From: Novosphingobium aureum
Lineage (GTDB): Bacteria; Pseudomonadota; Alphaproteobacteria; Sphingomonadales; Sphingomonadaceae
Assembly: GCF_015865035.1 (NCBI RefSeq)
Contig: NZ_JADZGI010000001.1
Coordinates: 1,674,001-1,738,000, forward strand
Length of the DNA: 64,000 nt
Reading direction: 5' to 3'
The stretch's first letter is position 1. Each line of letters begins with the position of its first letter. The translations under genes were made by a program, and so were the position numbers. The notes beneath the pieces are model-generated. The model saw nothing but the letters and a program-made list of their open reading frames with translations, was not told the DNA's origin and did no database searches. Below, one piece after another: positions 17,944 through 25,762 of the stretch.

Positions 17944-18720
17944 TCAGCGCGCCGAGTGCACCGCTTCGGCGAGCGCCGAGGCGAGCTGTTGCAGGTGGGC
18001 CGGGGCGTCTTCCCCGTGCTCTTTCACCAGATCGACGAAGGCCGACCCCACGACCACGCCGTCCGCGACTTTCGCGATCCGCGCGGCCTGTTCGGGGGTA
18101 CGCACGCCGAAGCCGACCGCCACGGGAATGTCGGATGCTGCTTTCAGCCGCGCCACCGCGTCCTCGATCGAGGCCTGCGCGGCGGTCTGGGTGCCGGTCA
18201 CGCCCGCGACCGAGACGTAGTAGAGGAAGCCCGAGGAGCCTTCGAGCACCGCGGGCAGGCGCGCTGCATCGGTGGTCGGGGTGGCGAGGCGGATCAGCGA
18301 GATGCCTTCGGCGCGCAGCGCGGGGCCGAGTTCTGCGTCCTCCTCGGGCGGAATGTCGACGCAGATGACCCCGTCGACGCCGGCCTTGGCGCATTCGCTC
18401 GCGAACCACTCGGGACCGCGCGCGATCATCGTGTTGGCATAGCCCATCAGCACCAGCGGCACTTGCGCGTGGCGCTCGCGAAAGCCGGTGGCGAAGCGGA
18501 AGATGTCGGCGGTGCGCGTGCCCTTGTCGAGGCTGCGGATGTTCGCTTCCTGGATCGCGCCGCCGTCGGCCATCGGATCGGTGAAGGGCATGCCCAGCTC
18601 GATCACGTCGGCGCCGCCTGCGACGAGCGCGTCGAGGTTGGCCGCGGTATCGCCGTCACCGCCGGTGATGAAGCTTACGAGGGCGGGACCTTTGGAGAAG
18701 GCTTGTTCGAAGCGGGTCAT
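17944..18720 (-). CDS. trpA: Tryptophan synthase alpha subunit
   Basis: The 258-residue TIM-barrel alpha chain splits indole-3-glycerol phosphate and passes indole to TrpB. Visible signatures are SFITGGDGD near residue 16, the catalytic Glu and Asp in VIELGMPFTDPMADGGAIQ (residues 45-63), GVDGVICVDIPPEE near 125, and VTGTQ. The ATG overlaps the stop of the upstream cupin gene by 4 bases (ATGA), so translation is coupled. The order on the strand is trpB, small membrane gene, cupin gene, trpA, folC. Confidence 0.95.
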   Translation of the reverse strand: MTRFEQAFSKGPALVSFITGGDGDTAANLDALVAGGADVIELGMPFTDPMADGGAIQEANIRSLDKGTRTADIFRFATGFRERHAQVPLVLMGYANTMIARGPEWFASECAKAGVDGVICVDIPPEEDAELGPALRAEGISLIRLATPTTDAARLPAVLEGSSGFLYYVSVAGVTGTQTAAQASIEDAVARLKAASDIPVAVGFGVRTPEQAARIAKVADGVVVGSAFVDLVKEHGEDAPAHLQQLASALAEAVHSAR

Positions 18721-19031
18721 TCGCTGTCTTTTCTCTCGACGACCAGGATACGCGCTGGTCCTTGGGGGTGGGCGACGTGCTCGTCGCCGGGTTCTACGCT
18801 GACGCCGTCACCCGCCTCGAGGCGGGTCACGCTGACCGTGCCCGAGGCATCGCGGCTGTGCATCTCGACCACGCCGTCGAGCACGGTAAAGACCTCGGCG
18901 CCGGTGTTGACGTGCCAGCGGTAGGGCTGGTCGGTCCAGTGCAGCTTGGCGGTCACCTCGCCGAAGTCGGCGAGAAGCGCGCTGCCCCAGGCCGCATCGG
19001 CGGTGAAGTCACGGGCGCGGAAGGTCTTCAC
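18717..19031 (-). CDS. Small cupin-domain protein in the trp operon
   Basis: A 104-residue single-domain cupin. WHVNTGAEVFTVLDGVVEMHSR and GDGVSVEPGDEHVAHP supply the two short cupin motifs with His and Glu residues suited to bind one metal ion. The function is unknown; small cupins of this kind are sugar isomerases, dioxygenases or binding proteins. The start is GTG at 19031, overlapping the stop of the small membrane gene by 4 bases, and its own stop overlaps trpA by 4 bases. This tight coupling on both sides means it is co-produced with tryptophan synthase; whether it acts in the pathway is not shown. Confidence 0.82.
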   Translation of the reverse strand: MKTFRARDFTADAAWGSALLADFGEVTAKLHWTDQPYRWHVNTGAEVFTVLDGVVEMHSRDASGTVSVTRLEAGDGVSVEPGDEHVAHPQGPARILVVERKDSE

Positions 19032-19279
19032 GCGAAGAGCCTGCGTCCGGTGAAGCGCAATATTGCGGCGGTCAGCACGACGAAGATCGCGAGCAGGCCG
19101 AGGTTGACGATGATCCGGCCCCAGTCACCGCGAAAGGCATAGGCCCAGAAATAGGTCGCGCCAGAGAGGTTGAGCGAGCGCGCGCGCAGCAGGTCGGCGA
19201 AGATCGAGAGGACGGGGAAAACCGCCATCCACAGCACCGTCGCATCGACCAGCGGCCTTTGCCACCCGCCCTTGCTCAC
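19028..19279 (-). CDS. Small two-helix membrane protein coupled to trpB
   Basis: An 83-residue hypothetical protein beginning MSKGGWQRPLVDATVLW when read from a GTG at 19279. Two hydrophobic segments are visible, ATVLWMAVFPVLSIFADLL and IIVNLGLLAIFVVLTAAIL, joined by a loop with GATYFWAYAFRG; it should be an inner-membrane hairpin. GTGA overlaps link it to trpB upstream and to the cupin gene downstream, which is the main evidence that this frame is real. No family is recognised. Long reading frames antisense to trpB extend this frame backwards and are not genes. Confidence 0.7.
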   Translation of the reverse strand: MSKGGWQRPLVDATVLWMAVFPVLSIFADLLRARSLNLSGATYFWAYAFRGDWGRIIVNLGLLAIFVVLTAAILRFTGRRLFA

Positions 19280-20544
19280 AGCTCGACCCCCAGCGCCTCG
19301 GCGACGGTGAAGATGTCCTTGTCGCCGCGACCCGAAACGTTGACCACGAGCAGCTTGTCCGCGTCCATCTGCGCGGTGAGCTGGGGCAGTGCGGCAAGCG
19401 CATGGGCGCTCTCGAGCGCGGGGATGATACCCTCGAGCTCGCAGCACAAGGTGAAGGCCTCGAGCGCCTGCTTGTCGGTGATCGGCACGTAGGCGACGCG
19501 GCCAGCCTCGTGCAGCCACGAATGCTCGGGGCCAAGGCCGGGATAGTCGAGCCCCGCCGAGATCGAGTGCGCCTCGGTGATCTGGCCGTCCTCGTCCTGC
19601 AGCAGGTAGGTCTTGTTGCCGTGAAGGATGCCGGGCTTGCCGCCCATCAGCGAGGCGGCGTGCTTGTCGGTGTCGATGCCATGGCCTGCGGCCTCGATGC
19701 CGGTCATCGCTACGTCGGGATCGTCGAGGAAGGGGTGGAACAGGCCGATCGCGTTCGATCCCCCGCCCACGGCCGCAACCAGCATGTCGGGCAGGCGGCC
19801 TTCCTTCTCCATGATCTGCTCGCGCGTCTCCTTGCCGATGACCGACTGGAAGTCGCGCACGAGCTCGGGATAGGGATGCGGACCGGCGGCGGTGCCGATG
19901 ATGTAGAAGGTGTCGTGGACGTTTGCGACCCAGTAGCGCAGCGCGTCGTTCATCGCATCCTTGAGCGACTGAGAGCCGCTCTCGCAGGATACGACCTCGG
20001 CGCCGAGCAGGCGCATGCGAAAGACGTTGGGCTTCTGGCGCTCGATGTCCTTGGCGCCCATGAAGATCTTGCACGGCAGTCCGAAGCGCGCGGCGACCGT
20101 CGCGGTGGCGACGCCGTGCTGGCCCGCGCCCGTCTCGGCGATGATCTTGGTCTTGCCCATGCGCATCGCCAGCAGGATCTGGCCGATGCAGTTGTTGATC
20201 TTGTGCGCGCCGGTGTGATTGAGCTCCTCGCGCTTGAAGTAGATCTTGGGGCCGCGCTTTTCGCCATTGGGACCCGCGGGCGCGAGGGCGCGGAAGTGCT
20301 CGGTCATGCGCGGGGCATGGTAGAGCGGGCTCGGGCGACCGACGAAATCCTTCATCAGCGAGTCGAACTCTGCCCAGAACGCGGGGTCTTCCTTGGCCGC
20401 GCGGTATTCCTTCTCGAGATCGAGGATCAGCGGCATCAGCGTCTCGGCGACGTAGCGACCGCCGAACTGGCCGAAGTGGCCGTTCGCGTCGGGCAGCGAG
20501 CGCAGGGAGTTGGGTGCGGGGCTGGAAGGCGTCTGGACTGTCAT
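19276..20544 (-). CDS. trpB: Tryptophan synthase beta subunit
   Basis: The 422-residue PLP enzyme condenses indole with serine to give tryptophan. The PLP lysine sits in ELNHTGAHKINNC (near residue 113), GRPSPLYHA is near 73, and the phosphate-binding glycine loop is AAVGGGSNAIGLFHPF (near 255). The C terminus VSGRGDKDIFTVAEALG is standard. The ATG lies at 20544. The expected partner trpF is about 2.3 kb upstream with plus-strand genes between, so trpB must have its own promoter in 20545-20812, which includes a palindrome at 20679-20700. Confidence 0.96.
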   Translation of the reverse strand: MTVQTPSSPAPNSLRSLPDANGHFGQFGGRYVAETLMPLILDLEKEYRAAKEDPAFWAEFDSLMKDFVGRPSPLYHAPRMTEHFRALAPAGPNGEKRGPKIYFKREELNHTGAHKINNCIGQILLAMRMGKTKIIAETGAGQHGVATATVAARFGLPCKIFMGAKDIERQKPNVFRMRLLGAEVVSCESGSQSLKDAMNDALRYWVANVHDTFYIIGTAAGPHPYPELVRDFQSVIGKETREQIMEKEGRLPDMLVAAVGGGSNAIGLFHPFLDDPDVAMTGIEAAGHGIDTDKHAASLMGGKPGILHGNKTYLLQDEDGQITEAHSISAGLDYPGLGPEHSWLHEAGRVAYVPITDKQALEAFTLCCELEGIIPALESAHALAALPQLTAQMDADKLLVVNVSGRGDKDIFTVAEALGVEL

Positions 20545-20678
20545 GCGCGGCGGATTGGCAGAGCCTCGCGGGCAAGTCCAGCGCGAAGGCCCGTTGGGTA
20601 TGTGAGTGATCGTTTACAAATGCAAAGAATGCAAGTGCAAACGTGACCATAGCAATAATCTGTCTCTGTACCGCAGAA

Positions 20679-20700
20679 ATATGACGTTTCGGGGTCATAT
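20679..20700. repeat. Palindrome in the trpB / beta-barrel gene divergent region
   Basis: ATATGAC and GTCATAT, 7 bp each, around an 8-base centre. It stands in an AT-rich stretch between the divergent trpB and the first beta-barrel gene, a position suited to an operator or a leader hairpin. No binding protein is suggested by the sequence alone. Confidence 0.4.
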
Positions 20701-20812
20701 TGAAATATTCTGTTCATCTGCGTGAAAGGAAGCGAGGCGCAACGGCCCGCTCGTCCCCGCAGAGGGACGCGCCCCGATGAGGGTCGGGGCTGACATGTTG
20801 GAGTACTAAGTT

Positions 20813-21280
20813 ATGCGTATTGCACTCGTTTCGCTCGCAGCCGTTGCCGCTGCAGCCGCAGCCACCCCCGCACTTGCCAACGAAGCCCGCGTCGAGGCGC
20901 ACGGCGGCGTGATCTGGGACGGCAGCGACAGCGAGGCCGTGATCGGCATCGGTGCCGGTTACGACTACGACCTCGGTGAGAGCACCTTCGTTGGTATCGA
21001 AGGCTCGGCCGACAAGATTCTGACCGACAACACCCGCGTGAGCTGGGGTATCGGTGGCCGTGCGGGCTTCAAGGTGACCCCGGCGACCAAGGTCTATGCT
21101 GCAGCCAACTGGCAGTCGAAGTACTGCCGTTTCTGCAACAGCGCCGTGGGCGTTGGCGGCGGCGTCCAGCAGGACATCGGCCAGCGTTACTATGTCAAGG
21201 CCGAGTACAAGCACCTGCTCGTGGGCGACAACACCCCCGATGCAGACCAGGGCCTCGTCGGCGTCGGCGTGAAGTTCTGA
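20813..21280 (+). CDS. Outer-membrane beta-barrel protein, opacity/porin-like (copy 1)
   Basis: A 155-residue exported protein. The signal peptide is MRIALVSLAAVAAAAAATPALA with cleavage before NEARVEAHGG. The mature part alternates polar and hydrophobic residues in short strands, for example AVIGIGAGYDYDL, VSWGIGGRAGFKV and YYVKAEYKHLLV, and ends with the terminal aromatic VGVGVKF, typical of an 8-stranded outer-membrane barrel. Two cysteines (KYCRFCNSA) could form a loop disulfide. The gene at 21577 is a diverged copy of equal length. Its position splits the trpF-trpB pair. Confidence 0.75.
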   Translation: MRIALVSLAAVAAAAAATPALANEARVEAHGGVIWDGSDSEAVIGIGAGYDYDLGESTFVGIEGSADKILTDNTRVSWGIGGRAGFKVTPATKVYAAANWQSKYCRFCNSAVGVGGGVQQDIGQRYYVKAEYKHLLVGDNTPDADQGLVGVGVKF

Positions 21281-21370
21281 TCGCGGCTGCGCAACCGGAT
21301 CGGCCACCGAGAGGCACCGGTTGCGCGGCGGCAATCGACTGACGCTGTCTACCTCTCAGCGAATGTCGGA

Positions 21371-21406
21371 AAAAGGGCGTCTCCCTCGCGGGAGGCGCCT
21401 TTTCTT
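21371..21406. terminator. Intrinsic terminator after beta-barrel gene 1
   Basis: GGGCGTCTCCC and GGGAGGCGCC arms form a strong hairpin flanked by AAAA on the left and TTTTC on the right, so it can work in both directions. It lies about 95 bases past the stop of the first barrel gene. No gene is seen in the remaining 21281-21576. Confidence 0.7.
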
Positions 21407-21576
21407 CGTCTAGCCCGTGCATGAGGGCGATAGAGGGGCGCGCGTGGCGCTGCGCTGGGTTCGCGGACGATCCGGCTCGGGTCTCGGGGTCTCTCCCGAG
21501 TTTGTCCGTAGCACGCAGCCGCTAGCCTGCCGGGCGATCCGGGCATTTGCCGGAGCGGACGAACGGGAGTTCCCGG

Positions 21577-22044
21577 ATGCGCAGGGTCCTTGGCAGCCTC
21601 TTGCTTCTCACCGGCATCGGCCTTGGGGCACCGCCGGTGCGCGCCGACGAAAGCTACATCGAGCCGATTGGCGGGCTGAACTGGAACCGCGAGGAAAGCG
21701 CCGTGGTGACCGGGATCGCGGTCGGGCACGACTTCGACATCGACGAAGCGCACTTCTGGGGCATCGAGGTCACCGCCGAGAAGGAACTTGAAGAGGACAG
21801 GCGCGTGGCCTGGGGCGTCGGCGGACGTTTCGGGCGCACGATGCTTTCGGGCGGCAAGCTTTTTGTCGGCGGGGCATGGCAGACGAAGGAATGCGCGGAC
21901 TGCGGGCACGCTGTGGCGCTGACCGCCGGCTGGGAGCAGGAGATCGCCGAGGAGATCTACGCCAAGGTCGAGTTCAAGCACCTGCTGGTCGAGGACGAGC
22001 GCGACAAGGACGGCCTCGTCTTCGGGATCGGCTTCATGTTCTAG
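21577..22044 (+). CDS. Outer-membrane beta-barrel protein, paralogue (copy 2)
   Basis: A 155-residue exported protein, the same length as the barrel gene 300 bases upstream and colinear with it. Matching segments are GGLNWNREESAVVTGIAVGHDFDI, EEDRRVAWGVGGRFG, QTKECADCGHAV (the same CxxC position) and IYAKVEFKHLLVEDERDKDGLVFGIGFMF. Signal peptide residues 1-22 read MRRVLGSLLLLTGIGLGAPPVRA. The ATG at 21577 is preceded by GGGAG; a TTG at 21547 would add ten residues ahead of the signal and is less likely. The two copies differ in charge, the second being more acidic, so they have diverged rather than arisen recently. Confidence 0.72.
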   Translation: MRRVLGSLLLLTGIGLGAPPVRADESYIEPIGGLNWNREESAVVTGIAVGHDFDIDEAHFWGIEVTAEKELEEDRRVAWGVGGRFGRTMLSGGKLFVGGAWQTKECADCGHAVALTAGWEQEIAEEIYAKVEFKHLLVEDERDKDGLVFGIGFMF

Positions 22045-22129
22045 GGGGCGTGGACAAGTTCGAACGTCCGGTTTCGCCCCTTGTCGGACGTTGGACCGTG
22101 GCGGTTTCACCTGATATTTCGGTCGAGAA

Positions 22130-22621
22130 ATGGCTATAAAACGAAGAATCTTGCTGCTGACTGCGGCTATTATCGGATTGGCGGACGTCGGATATCTTCT
22201 CTGGCTCGGGCAAGATGACCACGACGAGATGAAAGCTGAGTGGTTGGCATATATGCCGACATTGGAAGATAAGCAGCGTAAACACCCTGAAAATCTGCTC
22301 AATTAATCTCACTACCACGACCCCGATTATCCCGTTCTATATCTTTTCGATCGCGATGGAAGCTATTCGCTTGTTCCCAAGATTGCTGATGATTGCAAAA
22401 TCCGGGAATACACAATTAAAACGTATGTCGGTGAAGGAAAGCCCAACGAGCCCCTCCAAATGCCGGATAGACTTTTTTTTGGGAAGTTGAGCTCCAAGAT
22501 GGAGGCGTGCTTACGGAGGACATTGCCAACAGGATATGTCCTTGAGCAATTGAATAAAAGCGTCAGCCCCAAACTGGCAGGCTGGGGTCAGAACGATCTA
22601 CAGTTCAAGAACAAGCGCTGA
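22130..22621 (+). pseudogene. Low-GC gene interrupted by one in-frame stop
   Basis: From ATG 22130 the frame reads MAIKRRILLLTAAIIGLADV (a signal anchor or signal peptide) and stops at a TAA at 22304-22306 (codon 59). It then continues open in the same frame for another 104 codons (HDPDYPVLYLFDRDGSYSLV, then PTGYVLEQLNKSVSPKLAGW) to a TGA at 22619. A single base change such as CAA to TAA would explain it, giving an ancestral protein of about 163 residues. Two 60-base lines I counted here are near 40% GC, against well over 60% around it, which points to acquisition by transfer. Both parts have been missed by simple ORF calling. No family is recognised. Confidence 0.65.
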
Positions 22622-22757
22622 ATTTCCGGGTTCAATGTCCGCTATCCACCCAAGTCGGTCGCTCCGGTCACTGCCGAATTTGTCCACGCGGCCTAGGCTG
22701 CGGGCGGTGCGCCCAGCCTTCGATATCGTCCTGCGCTATATCCGCCTTCCGCCCATG

Positions 22758-22825
22758 CCGAGCTTGTCGAAGCATGAATGCCAGCGCCTGCTTTCGGGGC
22801 CTTCGACAGGCTCAGGCTGAGCGGG
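22758..22825. repeat. Palindromic intergenic repeat
   Basis: CCGAGCTTGTCGAAG (22758-22772) and CTTCGACAGGCTCAGG (22801-22816) face each other as an imperfect inverted pair, followed by CTGAGCGGG. Sequences of the form CTTCGACAAGCTCAGG are familiar to me as dispersed intergenic repeats in sphingomonad and related genomes. It separates the pseudogene from the 3' end of trpF. Confidence 0.6.
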
Positions 22826-22865
22826 ATAGGGGTGGAGGGCTCCTGAAGTGGCGCGACTAGGGCTG

Positions 22866-23510
22866 TCAGCCCGCGCTGCGGACCGCCTCGCAGAAGCGCG
22901 CGATCAGGCCCTCGTCCTTGACGCCCGGCGCGCTCTCGACGCCCGAGGAGGTGTCGACCAGCGGGGTGGCGGTGCGCACGATGGCCTCGGCGACGTTGCC
23001 GGGCGCGAGGCCTCCGGCAAGTCCCCAGGCCACAGGCCCCTTCCAGTTGGCGACCAGCGACCAGTCGAAGCTGAGGCCCATGCCGCCCGGCAGCGTGCCC
23101 TTGGGCGTCTTGGCGTCGAACAGCACGCGCTCGACGGCCCCGGCATAATCGGTTGCACGCGACACGTCGGCGGCGCTGGCGACGCTCAACGCCTTCCACA
23201 CCGCGACGCCGAACCGCGCGCCGAGCTGGGCGGCGCGTTCGGGCGTTTCCTTGCCATGGAGCTGGAGGACATCGAGGCTCGCTGCCTCCATGGCCTCGCC
23301 GATCGTCGCATCGTCGGCATCGACGAAGAGGCCGACGCGCGCGATCCGGCCGGCCGCGCGCGCAGAGAGCTGCGCGGCCTCGCGGGGGGTGACGTTGCGC
23401 GGGCTCTTCGCGAAGAAGACGAAACCGGCGTAATCGGCCCGCGCGCGGATCGCCGCGTCGAGCGCTTCGCTGGTGGAGATACCGCAGATCTTGATGGCAG
23501 GCGTGGTCAT
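22866..23510 (-). CDS. trpF: Phosphoribosylanthranilate isomerase
   Basis: A 214-residue TIM-barrel enzyme that isomerises phosphoribosylanthranilate in tryptophan synthesis. IKICGIST (residue 6) has the catalytic Cys, DVLQLHGKETPE is near 80, VLFDAKTPKGTLPGG near 128 has the catalytic Asp, and GGLAPGNVAEAI with DTSSGVES near the end binds phosphate. It starts at ATG 23510, downstream of a strong terminator, so it is transcribed separately from the SIMPL-domain gene. In most relatives trpB follows directly; here the next trp gene is 2.3 kb away. Confidence 0.95.
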   Translation of the reverse strand: MTTPAIKICGISTSEALDAAIRARADYAGFVFFAKSPRNVTPREAAQLSARAAGRIARVGLFVDADDATIGEAMEAASLDVLQLHGKETPERAAQLGARFGVAVWKALSVASAADVSRATDYAGAVERVLFDAKTPKGTLPGGMGLSFDWSLVANWKGPVAWGLAGGLAPGNVAEAIVRTATPLVDTSSGVESAPGVKDEGLIARFCEAVRSAG

Positions 23511-23527
23511 GGCCTGCCTTCTACCGG

Positions 23528-23559
23528 TAAAAACCCCTGCCGCAATGGTGGGCAGGGGT
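23528..23559 (-). terminator. Intrinsic terminator of the SIMPL-domain gene
   Basis: ACCCCTGCC and GGCAGGGGT arms (23532-23559) with a 10-base loop, followed on the minus strand by TTTTTA. It lies 40 bases past the SIMPL-domain gene and ends it before trpF. Confidence 0.85.
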
Positions 23560-23597
23560 CATGCCGGGTTTCACTGCCGGGCGGCAATGGCGCGCGA

Positions 23598-24365
23598 TCA
23601 GGGTGCAAGCTCGAACTGAACCGAAAGACGTGCGGTCACCTCGACCTCTCCTGCCGCGACCGGGGAAGGGGCAGGGGCCGCATCGGCCATCCGCTTGCTG
23701 GCGGTGACGACGATCGGTCGCGAATAGCCACCGCTCTCGCTGATCGAGACGATGCGCACGACGCTCAGGCCCGCCGCACTGGCGTAGAGCTGGGCGCGTT
23801 CGCGAGCGGCCTTGATCGCGGCAGTGCGCGCCTCGGTCTCGGCCTCCTCGGGCTGCGAGAGGGTGAAGCTCGGGCCACTGACCTCGTTGGCTCCTGCCGA
23901 GACCAGTGCGTCGATCACCTTGCCGTAGTCGGCGAGCTTGCGCTGGCGCACCGAGACATTGTTGCTGACCTGGTAGGCGACGATCTTGCGCTCGCTCTCG
24001 TCGTAGCTGCCGTCGGGGCGGCGGGCGGGCTGCGCATAGACCGGGCTGACCGAGAGGTTGCTGGTCTGGATGTCCTTCTCGGCGATCCCTGCGCGCTTGA
24101 GCGCGGCAAAGACCGCGTTCATGCGCGTCGAATTCTCGGAGAGCGCGGCGCTGGCGCTGGCCCCTTGGGTGGTCACGCCCGCATTGAACACCGCCATGTC
24201 GGGCTCGCGGTTGGAGGTACCCTCGGCATTGATGCTGAGCAGGGTGTTGCCGGTCGCGATCGGCTGGACGGGCAGGTCCTGCGCCTGCGCGGGCGCGGCC
24301 AGGCCGGGAAGGGCCAGCACACCGGCGCCCATCAGTACGGCGCTCATCAGGGCCTTGGTTTTCAT
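23598..24365 (-). CDS. SIMPL (DUF541) domain periplasmic protein
   Basis: A 255-residue exported protein of the SIMPL/DUF541 family, related to E. coli YggE, which is linked to oxidative-stress resistance; the molecular role is not known. The signal peptide is MKTKALMSAVLMGAGVLALP and ends near AQAQD. The domain shows LSINAEGTSNREPDMAVFNAG, AGIAEKDIQTSNLSVSPVY, VAYQVSNNVSVR and GLSVVRIVSISESGGYSRP. The start ATG 24365 has AGGAG 7 bases ahead; a GTG three codons earlier overlaps that site and is unlikely. It stands alone between pyrF and trpF and has its own terminator. Confidence 0.88.
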   Translation of the reverse strand: MKTKALMSAVLMGAGVLALPGLAAPAQAQDLPVQPIATGNTLLSINAEGTSNREPDMAVFNAGVTTQGASASAALSENSTRMNAVFAALKRAGIAEKDIQTSNLSVSPVYAQPARRPDGSYDESERKIVAYQVSNNVSVRQRKLADYGKVIDALVSAGANEVSGPSFTLSQPEEAETEARTAAIKAARERAQLYASAAGLSVVRIVSISESGGYSRPIVVTASKRMADAAPAPSPVAAGEVEVTARLSVQFELAP

Positions 24366-24564
24366 TCGTCGCACTCCTTAATCCTCGCGCCACCATTGGC
24401 GGCGCGAACCACCATCCTCTCGTGCGCGCGCATCGCCGTGCGCTCGCTGCGTCGAGTGAGGGCAACGGTCTGGCGCAGCGCTTGTTTCGCACGGCTGAAC
24501 GGAAAAGGAGGCGAGGGCGGCAGCGGCGATTAGGTCGCCGACGCCCCCCCCCAATCGGGATTGC

Positions 24565-25254
24565 CTAGAGCGTGGCCTCGATGGCGCGCGCTGCGGCGAG
24601 CGGGTCCTCGGCGCCACGGATCGGACGGCCGATGACGAGCACGCTCGCGCCCGCATCGCGTGCCTCGCGCGGCGAGACGATGCGCTTCTGGTCCGAATGC
24701 TTGCCGTCGGGCAGGCGCAGGCCGGGCACGACGAAGAAGCCGTCCTTCCACTGCTTGTGGATCGCGCCGACCTCGTGGCCCGAGCATACGATGCCGTCGA
24801 GCCCTGCGGCCTGCGAGAGCTCGGCAAGGCGCAGGGCCTGCTCCATCGGGTCGGCCTTGATACCGATGGCGCCCAGATCGTCGCTGTCGAGGCTGGTGAG
24901 CACGGTCACCGCGACGACCTTGGTGTTCTCGCCCGCGGCCGCCTTGGCATCCTCCATCATCGCGCGCCCGCCGGTGGCGTGGATGGTGACGATGGCCGGT
25001 TCGAGCACGTGGATCGCCTGCATCGCGGCGGCGACGGTGTTGGGGATGTCGTGGAGCTTGAGATCGAGGAAGATCGGCAGGCCCAGCTTCTGCAGCTCGC
25101 GCACGCCGTGGTGGCCGTGGGCGCAGAAGAACTCGAGCCCGAGCTTGATCCCGCCGATGTGGCTCGCGACCTTGCGCGCCATGGCCTCGGCAGCGTCGAG
25201 GCGGGGCAGGTCGAGGGCGAGATAGATCGGGTTGTTGCTCATCGTGTCAGGCAT
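24565..25254 (-). CDS. pyrF: Orotidine 5'-phosphate decarboxylase
   Basis: A 229-residue TIM-barrel enzyme that makes UMP from OMP, the last step of pyrimidine synthesis. The catalytic D-K-HD set is in FLDLKLHDIPNT (near residue 65), VTVLTS is near 120, and the phosphate-binding VVPGLRLPDG and VIGRPI follow. There are two possible ATGs, at 25254 (overlapping lapA by 8 bases) and 25242 (4 bases after the lapA stop); neither has a clear ribosome site. Coupling to lapA is likely in either case. A run of nine C residues lies just past the stop codon (24544-24552). Confidence 0.94.
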   Translation of the reverse strand: MPDTMSNNPIYLALDLPRLDAAEAMARKVASHIGGIKLGLEFFCAHGHHGVRELQKLGLPIFLDLKLHDIPNTVAAAMQAIHVLEPAIVTIHATGGRAMMEDAKAAAGENTKVVAVTVLTSLDSDDLGAIGIKADPMEQALRLAELSQAAGLDGIVCSGHEVGAIHKQWKDGFFVVPGLRLPDGKHSDQKRIVSPREARDAGASVLVIGRPIRGAEDPLAAARAIEATL

Positions 25255-25603
25255 CCGGTGCGGGGTTTGAAGCGGTCGTCGTCGTGCCGGTTTCGACCGT
25301 CGGTTCTGCGGCGAGGGCAGCAGGTGCGGTTTCGGCAGGCATGGAACTGGCGCGCAGGGTGTTCTCGAGGCTGGCGATGCGGCGGTTGAGACGCCAGCGC
25401 ATCGCGCGGAAGTAGAGCCAGACCGGGATCACGCCGAGGGCGAAGAAGAACAGCGCGACGAAGCCGACCGGCCACTGGAAATGGATGTAGTTGCCATCGT
25501 CGAGCGGCCAGAAATTGACCGGCACCTTGACCCAGTTCATCGCGATGAAGGAGACGAGGACGGCGGTGATCACGATCCACGTCAGGGTGCGGACGAACTT
25601 CAT
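25247..25603 (-). CDS. lapA: LapA-domain (DUF1049) inner-membrane protein
   Basis: A 118-residue membrane protein. Two hydrophobic helices, TWIVITAVLVSFIAMNWV and WPVGFVALFFFALGVIPVWLY, are followed by MRWRLNRRIASLENTL, a short amphipathic or coiled segment, and a low-complexity Ala/Thr/Pro tail. This matches the LapA (YciS) family, in E. coli involved in control of lipopolysaccharide synthesis through FtsH and LpxC. The upstream gene is purB, 213 bases away; pyrF follows with an overlap, an order also seen in other proteobacteria. Confidence 0.82.
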   Translation of the reverse strand: MKFVRTLTWIVITAVLVSFIAMNWVKVPVNFWPLDDGNYIHFQWPVGFVALFFFALGVIPVWLYFRAMRWRLNRRIASLENTLRASSMPAETAPAALAAEPTVETGTTTTASNPAPDA

Positions 25604-25762
25604 GCTTCCTCCTGCCTTGCTGCGCCGGTGCGGCGCTTGGCGCCGGACTGCTGCGTAAGGGCGCTTGCCCGTGCGGCGTTCAGATTACGGGCGCGATGCT
25701 AGGCGGTAAATCGGGTCAAGGGAAGGCCTTGGCGCGGCCTCGTGGCGGCCCTCGGGGCCGAC

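Noticed and set aside
19028..20698. 556-residue minus-strand frame across trpB
   Set aside because: Only its last 83 codons (19028-19279) look like protein; the rest is an out-of-frame shadow of trpB.
22304..22306. TAA as a recoded sense codon
   Set aside because: There is no sign of recoding elsewhere (all core genes end normally at TAA, TAG and TGA), and no selenocysteine or pyrrolysine context; a mutation is simpler.
24544..24552. Nine-C run as a phase-variation tract
   Set aside because: It lies beyond the pyrF stop in an intergenic gap and not within or directly ahead of a start codon.
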